NCBI GenBank assembly: GCA_963281155.1
Contig: CAUJLY010000002.1
Coordinates: 2,294,001 to 2,358,000 of the forward strand
Reading direction: 5' to 3'
Length of the DNA stretch: 64,000 nt
Origin: Rhabditophanes sp. KR3021
Lineage: Eukaryota > Nematoda > Chromadorea > Rhabditida > Alloionematidae
Shown here: positions 12,501-25,900 of the stretch, piece after piece
How the letters are laid out: each line of letters starts with the position of its first letter
Position numbering within the stretch: position 1 is the first letter of the stretch
Notes under the pieces: generated by a model
The model's input: only the letters and a program-made list of their open reading frames with translations
What the model was told of the DNA's origin: nothing
Databases searched by the model: none
Program-made: the position numbers and the translations under genes

Positions 12501-12616
12501 CTTTCTTTTTCCTTTCACTTATATATGTGACACTCGAAGAAACAGATGATTGCAGAAAATGTAAAAAGAAAAATAACAAAACGTTCGGAGAAATGAAGAC
12601 ATTTGCCAAGTTTTAA
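9600..12616 (+). CDS. Dispatched-family RND transporter (CHE-14-like)
   Basis: A 12-TM RND protein with a sterol-sensing-type module, most like Dispatched, which exports lipid-modified ligands or apical cargo; C. elegans CHE-14 belongs to this family. Exons join(9600..9761,9882..11699,11744..12616) give 950 aa. TM1 lies near residues 20-42 and is followed by the family motif GFDTRQTKYSGPRLAW. A Cys-rich ectodomain follows, then TM2-6 with a GxxxDD motif (LGSDDAFLVH) near residue 407. A second ectodomain ends at the last TM block with GLSFDYTLHY near residue 838. These Asp residues match the ion-coupling positions of RND proteins. SNVIVFRDFGLFAGF and SWVFSTFFFL favour Dispatched over patched-related proteins. 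The 44-nt second intron uses GTGAGT at 11700. A donor closer to the exon would leave a 23-nt intron, which is too short. Confidence 0.85.
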
Positions 12617-12755
12617 AATTTAGAATTATTTATAAGTACTTTTTTGTTTATATGGGTTATTATTTAATGACACAAAAATCGGGTTTGCAAATAAATTTTA
12701 TTGCTTCATAATTAAAAAAACGCGTATAACTGACATTTCAATTTGTGGATTCCCA

Positions 12756-14567
12756 TCAAACTTTCTTAGCATAAGTCATTGGCACCAAACCTATCTTTCC
12801 CTCTAGTGACCCTTGAATCCAATTTTCATCTATATTCTTAATAATTGTGATACGATCTCCTTCTTTGAATACCAAGTCGTCTTTCGATCCTGAATCGTAA
12901 TCATACAACCCAATTACAAACTCTTCCACGCAAGTTGTTTGTGTTGACTGTACCGGTTCAATGACAGCATCAAAGGCATAAGGAATAGCCTGTAAGTCGT
13001 CAACTTTAACATAACTAACAGGAAAGATCCCAAATTCTCTATTAAACTGCCCCCTTAGCCATTCAGGAGAGGCTCTTTCAGCAACCAAAATCATATCACC
13101 CGCGCAAAACTAAAAACAAAAATTAATCAATGCTAAAATACAATTTCACTTACCTTCAAATCTCCTTCAATCCCACTATCGTAATCATAAACAGCTGTTG
13201 CCACAATATTCGAAGGATTAACATTTCCTTTGCTTGGTGAATATTGGTGCGGGGCTGGCGAAACAGAATACTGTGAGTTGTATCCAGAGGTTAGCATGGG
13301 ACTGTCTGATGCAAGTGGGATTTTAATTTCAAGGTAATTTGAAGGAACGATTCCTGAAAAAATAGATTAGGTACCATCATCCGCAAAATTTTATTAAGAA
13401 AGTGAACTGTTGGCAACTACTTCGATTCGACTTAAAAAGATTAAACCAACGAAAGATCAAGGTTTTTTATATTAATTTAGACTAACCTTCTTGGTTCGTT
13501 CTATTGTTGGTTCCATGAATCCAGGCATCGTCAATTTCTTTTTTTAAAAATATTATATCATCAACTTCACAACTTAATTCATCGGCAGCATTAGCTTTGT
13601 ACGGGTATATTGCTACCCCGTGTGGTTCAGTAATCTTGGATGGTTTTGGAGAAAATGACTTTTCTAAGTCTGATAGACCGGGACCTTTTTTAGCAAGAGT
13701 GTAAGGGTTAAAATCGTCATTTAGTGAAGACATGAATTCATCCTTTGTGTAACTCTGATGCTGGCCCAATTGAACAGGGTCTTGATAATGTTGATAAAAT
13801 GAGTTTGAGTACTCTTGATTTGAAATTGGCTGCTGTGCATATCCATTCATCGATGAAGGATACGTTGCAGAAGTTGGAAGAACATGTGTATTTTTAACAA
13901 CAGCAGGTGGTGGTGGTCTTTGAGGAGCTGCTTGTTTTTGAGCTGGTGTAAAGTCCCCAAATAGCAGGTCATTTATGGAGTAATTTGAATTAGAGTTCTC
14001 ATTATTAACTGGTTTGGGCAAGGTTTGTGGAGCCTGTTGGTAGTTGTTGTATTTATTGGTGTTGTTGTAGTTGTTGTAAGGTAAAGGAGTTTTTGAACCA
14101 CTGAACATGTCCATTCTTGGTTGTTGAGACATGGGAGTTGTTGAAGCTGCTCTGTAATTGTTTGAGTTATTCGCATTGTTGTTTGAATAACCGTTGAAAT
14201 CATTACCATTAAAATTGCTTTGATAATTATCAGTTGTACTACTAGGAGACAGTGTCTTCTTGTCGAAGTTTTTCAGAATATCTGCAATTTGTCTCTTGAA
14301 TTTTTCATCTTTAGCAGCAGAGGATATTTCCTGTTTCACTGCATCATTTTTAGCTGCAGCAATGACAGTCTTCTGAACGAATGGGCTCTTTACGGCATTA
14401 ATGACGGCTTGCCTGTTTTGTGGTTGACTGATATGATCAAACATTTTCCTAGCTTCCGCAAAATGATTTCCAGAGGGTCTGTTTCTGTAAGTAGACAAAG
14501 AGGCTCCTAAACTTTCATTTCTTGGTTTAGGCGCAATAGGCGGCGGAGCAATACTTCCAGGTTTCAT
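12756..14567 (-). CDS. Triple SH3-domain adaptor protein
   Basis: A cytoplasmic adaptor of about 544 aa in three exons, complement(join(12756..13109,13154..13353,13487..14567)). The N-terminus has Pro-rich segments (SIAPPPIAPKPR) that could bind SH3 or WW domains. An Ala/Lys-rich helical stretch follows near residues 45-110 (VKSPFVQKTVIAAAKNDAVK), then Asn/Gln-rich low complexity to about 300. SH3-1 (GVAIYPYKANAADELSCE) is split by an intron and ends IVPSNYLEI. SH3-2 (ATAVYDYDSGIEGDLKF...WLRGQFN) and SH3-3 (VIGLYDYDSGSKDDLVF...WIQGSLEGKIGLVP) keep the ALYDY, WxxG and P-x-x-Y elements. The layout recalls SH3D19/sorbin-type endocytic or cytoskeletal adaptors, but the family is not certain. A TTTTAG acceptor lies 10 nt before the ATG. 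Confidence 0.82.
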
Positions 14568-16690
14568 TTGTTTGAATCTAAAAGCACAATCTCGATTAAA
14601 ACATATTCAATAATTTAGCCATATAAATATGATAGCACCCATCTGAATGATTATCATAAAAAGGAAATCAAAAAACAGACAAATATAATCGAATTGATAT
14701 GAATTGTTAAATAATCATCATTTTTATAACATCGAATCAATGATAGCTTAATGGTTGGTTCGTTAAATTATGGACCTTTTTTTATGATATGTGTGTCGAG
14801 TATGATGTAGAGTGATGTAGAATAAGGTTGATAAGAAAAGCATGTTATTTGGTTTTAATTTTTGTAAAAACGAAAGCTTAGTTTATTACATAAATTGCAT
14901 ATATTATTGTTGTTGTTCAATTGGATTAAGTATATGATAGATTAAAAATGGTTGAAAGTATAGATATAGTATGTGTTGTTAGCAAATTAGATGGTTTCGC
15001 TTGTCATCGCACACTCCTAGTCATTCTTTGTTGTCAAGTGGGTGGTGACTCACAAGATTTTATTATCGAGATGAAATGGATGGTATTAGTGAAAAAAGTC
15101 AAACAAATTGATACAAATAAATATGACATTTAAATATAGATTGTGGTAAGGTATTTCGAGACTATTCTCATTACCGGAAGGAGATACTGAGAAGTCAGAT
15201 GGTAATAAGGTGTAATATAAATAGTGGCGATGTCTTGTTAAAAACGCATCTTGCACCTTCAATTCAACCTCTTAGACTTTATAAAGTTATACATACATTG
15301 AAGGCTCACCTAAACTTTTTACCTTGTGAATAAGTTCAATATTAGAGCTGAGATTAATATATAAACTGATAAGAAAAAAGAACTTTTATAAGTGAAAAAA
15401 TTCAAAAGTGTGTGTATGCTCACAGAATGACACAAATAATTTGGGTATGAAGGATGTATATTTTGTTCTTAAACATTACTTTAACAATAAAAAGATGTTG
15501 GGATGTAGGTCTTTGCTATTTTGATTTGATGAGTCAAAATTTAAAAAATGACACAGTCAACAACCATACGTAAGAACTTTAGCGTAAATATGTGTATGCA
15601 TAAGTATTAAGTATCTCTATGCTTAAGTGTGAACATCACATCCATCTATTCACATACATACTAATGGATATCGTCTTTAACCAAAGATATATCTAACTGA
15701 TCGTTTCAATCTGACAGAAACATTTTCATCGATAATACCTACCGAACAATATAAAATATTAAACATAATGCAAACGAGTTTTTTGAGATTAACATATAAT
15801 TTTAATGCAGTGCACATGTATTTAGTAAATATTTAAAAAGGAATTGTGTATTGATGCACATACTTTAAGAAGTAAATGCATTTGTGTGTGATCATCTTAT
15901 CATTTTATTTAAAACTTTTGTTTTTAGATGGATGTTTGTCAGCAAGAGAAATGTGGATGGAAGTGTGTGGCTTTAAATGACACTAAATTTAAACTCACAT
16001 TAATTGCCATATTAATTAAAATAGTAATACTTTTATAACACTTTTTCATGGTATGAAGATATTGATTTCTGAATTCGGTTTTGTATTATGATATTTCATG
16101 GAGCAATTCGGGAACGATTGTCTACGATGGTTACTTTCCGAGAAGTCGGCTATTTGTAAAGTTGAGTTCAATTGAGAGTAGAATCAAAAACTCTGTGAAG
16201 ATATCTGGAGGGAGAACCGATGAAGCCAACGGCATGTAGTGGAATTATTTCAGCTTGTCATTTTAACACTTTGCTTGATAAAGCTGGTATCGAAGCGTAA
16301 ATTTACATTGCATATGCTAATAATTTAAAATTCATAAGCCCATTTCTAAGCTTAAACTCTCTTTGTACATATTTAATAAAATGATTGGTTAATTATAGTA
16401 TGTTAGTAACTTGTAAATTATTTTGTGTACACATTTTCTTAACCCGACTGCCATTGAACTATTGGTAAGAAGATACTTCAAAGAATAGGCTTCTCGACTC
16501 TACTCAATTAGCATACACAAGTTTACCAAAACAAGGGAACCTTAATATATTAGGTATCGGCATATTTGATACCAAAACATCGCTACTTCTATTTTGTGAT
16601 CTATTACCTATTAATTGCTACTTTTTAATGCCAATTTGATTTAGTACGTTCATAAACCAATTAGCAAACTCATACAGTTAAATAATAGAT
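14568..16690. other. Intergenic, 2.1 kb, shared upstream region
   Basis: Between two divergent genes, so it probably contains both promoters. AT-rich with no tRNA or repeat seen. A 61-codon ORF at 14948-15133 and a 57-codon open stretch on plus at about 16064-16238 (containing GTIVYDGYFPRSRLFVKLSS) have no recognised domain. The second reads like protein and might be a remnant. Nothing stronger. Confidence 0.4.
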
Positions 16691-18414
16691 ATGACTGCTC
16701 AAGGTGATGGTGCGTCGCTTGATGACGAACTAGACTTGTTGGATGGAGATAATAATGGTGAAGCTTATAAGTTTGAAGTTGACGAAGAGGATGCTCTTCT
16801 AAATGATACTTATGATGAGGATGTTGCCAAGATGGATGACCATTCCATTAGCAACGCTATCAAAAGTGAAGTCCAAAATCATCACGCTATTTGTGATGGA
16901 ACAGAGCTAGATTATGACAGTGAAGACTCTATCGATAAGATACTTCAAGACTCCGATAAAAAGGCAAAACAAATTACGATGTCAGGTGGTAGTGTCGAGG
17001 TAAAAGCCAAAATTGATTACATCAAAGTTGAGGCCCCCAATAAGGAAATCGTCCAGGTTGTTAATACTACCAAACAACCTGTCAAAGACAATAAACGAGG
17101 CTCTGGGAAGGATAGACAGAACTTCAAGAATGTAGATAAATCCAAAATTATCAGCAGAGTAGATTTGACTAAACCTGATGGCAAAATACAAGGCAATTTC
17201 GTTGGAAATATGGGTACTAATATTGTTAGTAATGGAATCTACAACCAAGCACATTGTAACTTTTATTAGCCTGTTTCTTTTTATTATCCTTTTTAGTAAA
17301 TCCACAATCGCTTCCATTTTATCCCGGAATGGCAATGCACACTCAAAAGCAGCATCCTCAATTAAATAGATTTGGAGTAAATCAGCCTCCGATGCCCTTA
17401 ATTCCGAATTTGTTTACAGCTACACACAACAATCCATTTGGCCCAAACACCCAATTTTCTGGTCAAAATAGACTACCTCCCAATACCAGGATACTCCCAA
17501 CTATTAACTTTAGTCAACCACCACTTATAAATCAGCAGCAACATCTTAACCAAATGCAAGGCCAAATGATGGGATATCCAATGGGACCGCAAAGTCATAT
17601 GATGGGAGCTCCCGGGTTTGGGATGCAAAATTATGGGATGAATATGGCACCAATCACTCAACCTGTAAATTGGACTGGATTGCTGAACGATTTCCCCGTT
17701 GCTAGAAAAAGGAGAAGATCTGAGAATAGAGGGAGATCCTCCAGTGACTCGAGATCATCTAGTAGAGAAAGTGATGATAGGAAGAAAAGAAAATCTGATC
17801 GTAAGAGGCGAGACCACTCAAGGTCGAGAAAATCCCGATCAAGAAGTGGCGAAAGAAAAAGCCATCGAAAAAGCTCAAGAAAAGATAAAGACTACAAGAA
17901 GAAAGAAGTTTCAAAGAGTAAGACAGCGGACACGACTCGCGAATGTGCCAAGGCAATAGGCGTCGACGATGAGTACCTGAAGCAACTCGAAAAACAACAA
18001 AAGCAACGGGAAGAATTGCTACGCAAAAAACATTCAGGCCAGAAAATAGATCCCAGTCTACTGGAAGCACCAACCCTTTCACAAAAAGAAGATGTCGAAA
18101 AGAATTACCTAGTAGTCACAGTGGAACCAATAGATTCCAGAAAATTTGGATGGAAAGACAAGCCTGTAGAGAAATTAGAAAAGAAAGCCAATGAGTATGG
18201 AAAGGTCAAAAAGATTTGGGAGAAAAAGAAAGGCTGTGTTTGTATAATATTCAAAGCCTTAGCTGATGCTCAAAAATTTTCAGAAGCGTTTGATGGGTAA
18301 GTCAATAGACAATAAAAATACGTAATTATCGTCATTTTCAGTAAAACTGTTAGTGACACAAAATTGAACGTTGCAATGGCTAAGGAAAAATTAAAACTAT
18401 CAGACATCCATTAA
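16691..18414 (+). CDS. RS-domain RNA-binding protein
   Basis: Probable nuclear RNA-processing factor of 545 aa. Exons are join(16691..17255,17297..18296,18342..18414), with introns of 41 and 45 nt. The N-terminal 190 residues are acidic (DDELDLLDGDNNGEAYKFE, ELDYDSEDS). A Pro/Gln/Met-rich segment with PMGPQSHMMGAPGFGM follows. Next comes a classic Arg/Ser block near 325-400 (RSSSRESDDRKKRKSDRKRR, SRSRKSRSRSGERKS). The C-terminal 80 residues look like an RRM-type fold (YLVVTVEPIDSRKFGW, VKKIWEKKKGCVCIIFK). This resembles RBM33-like or other SR-related proteins, but I cannot assign an orthologue. The 3' splice of the last exon is supported because it completes the final strand KLNVAMAKEKLK. Confidence 0.75.
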
Positions 18415-18715
18415 AATCTCATTCTCCTTAACGGTAAATCACTGTCTTCCTATTTTTGTAGTATTTTTGTTAAATTATTATTCAATAGTAAATAAAACGC
18501 TTTTCATTTTATTTCAGAGGCCATATCTTTAGATTATTATAGGTTCTTATGGTTGTATATTTGTTATTTATTCATTTATTTGTTAATTTATTATGTGTTA
18601 TATTTCATTTTTGGTGTTCCAACGGGTTTAAATAAATTATTTTTGCAAAGTTAAATGTTTGCTATAATTGTATGCATTTATGATGTCTAGTTTTGAGATT
18701 TCCGAATTTGAGGGT
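18415..18715. other. Convergent 3' intergenic region
   Basis: About 300 bp between the 3' ends of the RS protein gene (plus) and the patched-related gene (minus). T-rich, no feature seen. Confidence 0.5.
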
Positions 18716-21272
18716 TCAATTTGAGGAGGTCTGTGAAACATTGAATGAGAAGATATATTTAATACTTCCGTCTTCCCAACCTAAACCAGAATATTTATAA
18801 TAGTAAAGTAAATCGCTTACAAAGATGTTCAATGCAACTGGCAGAAATAACAAAGAATGCAGCAATCCTATAAAAACAACTCCAATTACCGTTAACACGA
18901 ATGTTTGAATTATGTATGAGTCAATTCTTATCAATAGAATAATTCCAACTATAGTTGTTATGGAAGCTTGCAGCAATGGCAAGGTGATGAACTCAAGGGA
19001 TCTCTAAGTTATTGGAATGTAAAAGTTCAAATGTTTAACCAACCTGTAAGCACTGTTCCTTTTGAATTAAAAAGTGGAAAGCAACATGGGTTGCATAGTC
19101 AACGGAATAACCTATACTCATCAGCATAGTTATCATTGAAATAATGTCTAATCTAATACCCATAAGCGATAAAGTTGCAAAAACGCCAATATTAATTGAA
19201 AACACCGTAGTTGTTATACAAATAATTGTCTTTATCTTTGGAATAAGCAAGGCTGATATCAAAGTTATTGTAATTGTGGCCATAATTGTATTCGAGATTG
19301 AAACTGAAATAGTTTGCTTTTCTTGTTCAAGTTTGAAATAATCGTTGTCAAAGATAAATCCTTTATAATTACTTTTAGCCAATACATTTTCGAAATGGTT
19401 TGATCTAGCGTAAGAATTATTTTCTTCCCCATGTCTTATTCTAAATACCATTTTAATGAAGGTAATACGATTCTTTTCATTGTATGACAAATCACTTTTG
19501 TATTTTTTGAATTTACTCCTCATCAAAACCAAATCCAAGACTTCGTTAAACAACTTTTCAGTCGGAAAATCATAAGGAAATGCTCTATTAAACCCATTAA
19601 AAACAAATCCTACGGGCGATACTAAGTCCGTAGCACTCATCTCACTATACAAATCAGTCAACTTTTTTCTTTCACCCAAATAAGTCAAATTTGTTGAGGT
19701 CACATTAATTACTGCATAAGTATACAAACCATAATCTGAAAACAAACGCTCACTGGCAAACATCTCCTTAGACACAGGACAACCAAGGGATGTTATTGTT
19801 TTCATGTTTACACCTATTTTGATGTTCAAAATTGCATAACATGACAATAACAGATAACTGATAAATATAAATAAGACTACTAGATGAGAGTGCGTTTTTT
19901 GCAGTAAATCGGTATACTTGTTCATTGCTTTTTTGTATATTTTTGAAAAATTTACATTAATAGCGGTGTCAAATAGTTGGCTGTTTTTATTTGTGGCGGC
20001 TTCTTTTTTGTTGGTCATAATCATTACAGCCGTTAGAAAAGTTGACTGATAAAGGAACATAAATATGATTGAAAATGCGCAGTAAGAACAGAAGACATGT
20101 ATAACATAGAAACTTGATATTGAACCTATGAGGTAAGAAACTGAATCAGTCAAAGATGTCATAAATAAAGCTACTCCAATTTCACCTATAGCTTCCGATA
20201 TCATGGTGTCAATACTAATTTTGTCGTACCCATGTAAATCAACTTGATTTTGCCATGATTTCAACATCAAAAACATATTGTCTGTTCCAATGCTCATCAT
20301 CAGAAAAGGGATAATATATATTATTTCAATAAAGGGAAATCCTATGGCGATGAAAAGACATACAGTTGTGATAACAGCAAAAGTCGCATTCAGCAGAGCT
20401 GCCAATCCAAATATAACTTGAGTATGATTTGAGTGTAGACAGAAAATGGATGTAACAATTATTAGTAAAAGAGCCATCCATGGAATGTAAGGAATCAAGA
20501 TATCTCCATTTTTGGCAATTTCCACCCCGAATGAATTCGACGTTGTAAAAAAGAGATTGATGTTAGTTAAATTGAGTGAATTTAGTAACGCATCAAACTG
20601 TCCCATCCATTCATCTGATTCATTATTCGTTACATTTAACAAGTACAAAATCCGAACAGCCGAAGCTTTCACTATGGGAGCATTTCCCTTTGAATCTATG
20701 TTTGAATAATTGAGCTTGGCATTTCCAAAAATAACAGTATTATCTATATTCACATCACCAATAGTAATGAATGGATATCTGGCTAATAATTTAGTTGAGA
20801 GAAAAGCTGCGCTTTGACCTAACAAAATATTTATAGGGTGTTGATAACAAATTCCATTTTTCTGTAAACATAAATCAGCATAACTATTGCCTCCCTTTGT
20901 TTTAATACCCATCACCATATTATGAACTTCAGATACAGTTGAAACAACTTCTTGCCTCAAAACATTGCCTTTCTGAGTTAAGTCTTCAATTATAAAATAG
21001 GCAACTTTCTTATCGAAAATGTAATAGTCATCTCTAATATCTTCTTGTTGAATAAACAATTTTTGAATGGTTTTGACGTGGGAAAGGGCTTCTAAATTTT
21101 GAGGCAGAAATATTTGAATGCTAGATCTATTATGAATATCAGAATTGATGGCCAAAACAATTGAACCAATAGTTACCACAAAAGGAAACAGTAAAAACGG
21201 CAAAGGTCTTTTAACAATAAGGCGAACTTTTATTTTAAAAAACTCACTTATGTAATAACTCAAGGACATCAT
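18716..21272 (-). CDS. Patched-related (PTR) sterol-sensing-domain protein
   Basis: A 12-TM member of the nematode patched-related family. Known PTR proteins act at the cell surface and in vesicles, and several affect moulting and cuticle. Two exons, complement(join(18716..19003,19044..21272)), give 838 aa; the 40-nt intron has a GTTGGT donor and CTTAG acceptor and rebuilds CLQ-RSLEFITLPLLQAS. TM1 is near residues 24-44. The first ectodomain carries a short CLQKNGICYQHP Cys pair. The sterol-sensing module begins near residue 265, with MSIGTDNMFLML near 326. The C-terminal half has SIGYSVDYATH near 724. The usual GxxxDD of TM4 reads GTDN here, so one Asp is replaced by Asn. Substrate unknown. 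Confidence 0.85.
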
Positions 21273-21582
21273 ATTTTAAATAATAAGATTAGATCGTTGC
21301 ATATGCCTTTATTATATATCCATTTGTAATCTAGGTTGGTATAAAAAAGAAACCACCCTGACCTTAAGGTTATTATCATTTTTATTTGAAAGTTTCTTTA
21401 TACTTTGCAGTATATTATAATTAGTACGTGCAATCAACCCTTTAAAAATACTCTCAAAGACATATAATTCCAAACATTTCTTCGTGTCTACCATTGATAA
21501 CGAAATCAAATTTTTAAATATTATACCCATTAAAAGGCCTAACTTTTGGTAATTTGTTGCTTACTTGAAAGCTCTTATAAAT
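21273..21582. promoter_or_regulatory. Divergent promoter region, PTR gene and TIM44
   Basis: 310 bp between two divergently transcribed genes, so it should contain both promoters. A 72-codon minus-strand ORF at 21312-21530 has no recognisable domain and is treated as chance in AT-rich DNA. Confidence 0.45.
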
Positions 21583-22986
21583 ATGAAATTAATTAGCGGT
21601 GTTAGTCGATTGAGTTCGAGACTGATTCATAATTCAGAAAAATTGCCCGGTGCCTTTCAAGTAAGTTTTAATTTGACTATATAATAGGTAATGGTGTCAT
21701 TTAGTTATCTGCTTCAACTAATTTAATTCAAACTCGCTTTAATTCAACCAACCCCAAACCAAGTGGAGGTTTTTTTTCAAATTTTTTGTCCAATATTAAG
21801 GATGAGATGTCGAAGAATGAAGAATTAAAGAAAAATCAAGAGGCCCTGGAGAAGAGAATGCGTGAATTAAATGACACAGAGGCAATGAAAGAAGCTAGAA
21901 AAAAATTCGATACTGTTGAGAAGGAAACATTTAAGACCTCTGATGTTGTTTCTCACAAAGTTACAGAATTTAAGGACCACGTCAAGAATGCTGTTGCTGA
22001 ATTTGAAAAGACTGATGCGGGGAAAAAGTTTAGTGAGGCATCAGCTGAAGCTCTCAAGAAAGCAAAAGTTGCGGCTGAAGCTGCTGGCAAAGTTGCGGAG
22101 AAGGTTGGTGAAACGGAAGTGTACAAACACGTATCATCTGCTGCCAAGACAGTCGGTTCGGAAGTTGATTCGATGGCTGACGTCCACATGTATACAAAAC
22201 CAAAAGAACTAAAATTGAGAACGACTGAGTTAGACTCAGCTTTTGCAAATAAGCCCATCGAAGTTAATACAGAAGCTACCGGTATAACTCTCCACAAAAA
22301 CGCAAAATGGTATGCTGGTTGGAAAGATTACACGGAAAAAAATCCCTACTACAATAAGCTGTTAGATTTAAAGATGAAGTTTGATGAGAGTGAGAATCCA
22401 GCTGTGCGTTTGATGAGAGGAATCACCGATCGTGTGTCTCATGCTCTTTCAAGCTCGAGTCCCGAAGGAGAGGTTCTTCGTGAAATCGCAAAGGTAGATC
22501 CTACATTCAACGTAGACGAATGGCTGAAATTTGTAGAAAGGGACATTATCCCTAACATTCTCGAAGCATACATTCGCAATGATCTTGAAGTACTAGAGTC
22601 CTGGTGTCACGAACGAGCCTTCAAAGTACTATCAAATGTATTGAAAGAATATCAAGAAATTGGGTATAATATTCATGAATCCAAGGTGATAGACGTAAGT
22701 AAAGTAGATTTGGCAACCGGGAAAATGTTAGAACAAGGACCTGTTTTCGTCATCAATTTCAATGCATTTATGATTAATGTTGTCAAAAATAAGGAAGGAA
22801 AGATTATTCAAGGTGATGATGTAAGTTTATTTCATAATTTTATTCTCTAATGTCCTGTTTTGATAGAAAAACCCAGTCCGCGTGACTCATGTTTGGGTAA
22901 TGTGCCGCGATATGGAGGAATACAATCCGGCCACAGCATGGAAAGTCCTGGAAATTCACATGTTAGAATCACCAATTATGTTTTAA
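21583..22986 (+). CDS. TIM44: TIM44, mitochondrial import motor subunit
   Basis: TIM44 tethers mtHsp70 to the TIM23 channel on the matrix side of the inner membrane. Exons join(21583..21660,21705..22820,22867..22986) give 437 aa. The start MKLISGVSRLSSRLIH gives a basic amphipathic mitochondrial presequence, supporting this short first exon. Residues about 50-150 are a charged, Ala/Lys-rich coiled coil (ALKKAKVAAEAAGKVAEKVG). The C-terminal Tim44-like lipid-binding domain (about 250-437) includes DPTFNVDEWLKFVERDIIP, LEVLESWCHERAFKVL and ends RVTHVWVMCRDMEEYNP then AWKVLEIH. The two introns are 44 and 46 nt and both junctions keep conserved sequence in frame. Confidence 0.93.
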
Positions 22987-25900
22987 TAATTTTATTCTCT
23001 CCTTTTTTGTTTCACAAAATGTTGTTATTGATATAGAAGATGTATTTCTAATAAATAGATGATAAATTGAATTTTTTATTTCTTGTACTGTAACTAACTT
23101 ACCATTTATTTTTTGCTAGTATGCAAATAAACATGGTTTATATAATTAAGATCCTTAACTTATATGTATAATTGGATCTCTCCCACTTTTATTTCAAATA
23201 TTCAGCGAACCACAAAAAAAGGTTGTTCCAATTTGGTTTTAATGATATTATTTAATCCTTTTTAAATATCTCCTCAAAATATTTGACAGAATTAAATGGA
23301 ATTAGGTTTAAACACTTAGTCAAGGAAGTTCAAACATGACCGGTAGGTCGTTTGAAACATTTTTTGGGTCAGCCTTAATGATAACTATCAAAATACACAA
23401 GAAAGTAAAATAAAGTACAGAGGCATATGGTTGATGTTTTGTGATGATTATGGATGGTACTACAAACAACGATAAACACAAAAGGACATTCTGATTTGCG
23501 CATGAATTCTTCATCTTTTTCTTCTAATTCATCAATTTATTGTGTTTTACCATTTTTTATTGACTATTTATTATTTGCCTTTTAATAGTTTTCTTTTCAT
23601 CCAAAAATGGTGGTTTGTTGATGTGGATCAATTTTATAATATATACATAATAAAATATTATCTAACATTTTGAATGTGTTTTTTGTTTATCAATTCTATT
23701 CAACGCACAACTTTTTTAAATTCTCTAAAATACACCACTACTCTCTTCTATCTTCCAATAACCTTTTATTAAACAAAAATAAATTCTACAAACACTCCCT
23801 TTTATTTATCTGTCCAATTTTTATACCATGCAAAATTAATCTCTTAGGTTTAGTTTGACTCACAAATCATTCCCCGAGACAGGGCCTCTTGTTATCAACA
23901 CACAATCTTTGGTGGTTGTAAAAATTATTCAAATAAAATATAAAAAGTATACTACTTTGATTCCATTTTCGTTATAATCAGCTTCAAAATCACTTTTTAT
24001 CATCAAACTTTCTCTACTACTTCACTTATAAACGTAGTATTTTCTGGTCAGTAGTAGCATTAGACACATGTGCAATAATAAATATGTGTAGTCTACCTAT
24101 TGAATTCGTCTTTTTTGCATTCTAATTAATACAAATCGTTTTCCCTTTCCAAACAAAGCATCCCATATTCAAATTCTTTTTTGTTATTACAACAAAAAAG
24201 ACGACAATACCATGGTTTGCCCTTTAACAATCGCCCATTTATCTTTCCTTTCTTCTTCCTTTATTTGAAAGATCAGCCCAGAAAAATGTTAATACGATCG
24301 CTTTCAACAACAGACAAAGGCCCATCAACTTTTAGTTGAGAACTGATAGTGTCTTCAAGTGAATATTTATTGCCATTCTTCTTTTTGTTGCCTTTGTTTC
24401 GACAGTGAGATGTATTAAATATGCACACGCAAAACCTTTACGCATTATACCACATTTCCTTAAATACATCGTTCTTTTTCAAAAATATAATCTAGAAATA
24501 TTCATTATTGCCTAGTATCTGTTTGGCGCCCCTTTTGCTCGGCCTTTCCCCAGGTCGCTTCTTTCTTACACTTTCACGCTTCCTTCACTTATCACACTTC
24601 TTACGCTTCCTTCATCTCATTTGTTTCACCATTTGCCTTCGCTTTGACTCAAGCCTCGCCTACTTTTTTTGGTGATACTGAAAAATAGTGAATAATGTGT
24701 TGTGCGCACACAATACTTCTCACATCAAAACTTTTGATCCTCTCCTCCACCTTTAGACAAAGACTTTAGTGATGACAACACAATTTTGATTACTTCTTTA
24801 CACAACTAACACCATCTCTCTCTCATTCATTTAACTTGCCTTTCTTTGCCCGAACCATATCTTTCCCTCTATATCATAAGATATAAAAGTATTATATCAC
24901 GTTGAAGAGACAAAGTCGTAAACTTCTTTTTAAATAATAGGGGAAGTCCTTGTTTATGGATGGAGCAGATGGCTTTTTCTACAGGCGGGAGGTAACTTAT
25001 ATGATGATCAGTAAGATATCACAATCTTTTTCCATTCATTCTTTACTTTACTCATCCTATCATACTACATGCCTTTGATTTGCTCTTTCTTTGGTTATCT
25101 AGCTATATGAAGGTTTGATTTTGAAAACTCATATATTGGACGACCAAAGGAACGGCTTCTTGAAGAGGTGGCATTTTAAACATACTGAACAGCTAACACA
25201 GATAAATTCGTGCAGACAAATTCGTGCAGACAAATTCATTTGGATTGCAATTAGCTAAAATAGACTAAAATTACATCTGAGAATCATAAAATGAATGGAT
25301 GCAAGTTATACATAGTAGGTTGTTTATTCCATCATTTTTTTGTTCAACTATCTCATAAACACTATAAATTGCACAAATTTAATCTTATTATAGTATAATG
25401 GTAGTAGTGTGTATTATACTTCAGTTTACTTGCACCAGTAATCTTTTGAAAAGCTTTTTAAGGAGGTGCTGATGATAGTAATTAGAACCCTTTTTGCTTG
25501 AATTTAGAAAGGCTTAATTTGAATGGAGTGAATATATTTAAGTTTATCTCTACCAAATCCTATATGCCCTTTCACATCAAATTGTAAAAGTTTATTAATA
25601 ATTTGTAAAACTTTGTTAAAGGAGTATGTTTTGGGTCGTGGGTTGATATGATAAATTCTCACGGACTTTGTTAAGTAAGGGTGTGTGTATTTTAAGGTAG
25701 TGGCAAAAGTTTATTGAAGTGTTAGAAGCTTCTTTTTTTAGATTTATAACTTAAATATTATAGGATTAATAATTATATGTCGTAAGCCCTCCTTGAGAGG
25801 GCATCTTACTTGGGTGATGTGTGATTTTTTTGTGACTTGTGTCTACTTGGTTAATTTATTACTAAATACAATGATATGATACTTATACTTAGATATTATT

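Noticed and set aside
14948..15133. 61-codon ORF in the 2.1-kb intergenic region
   Set aside because: No domain, no splice context, and ORFs of this size arise by chance in this sequence.
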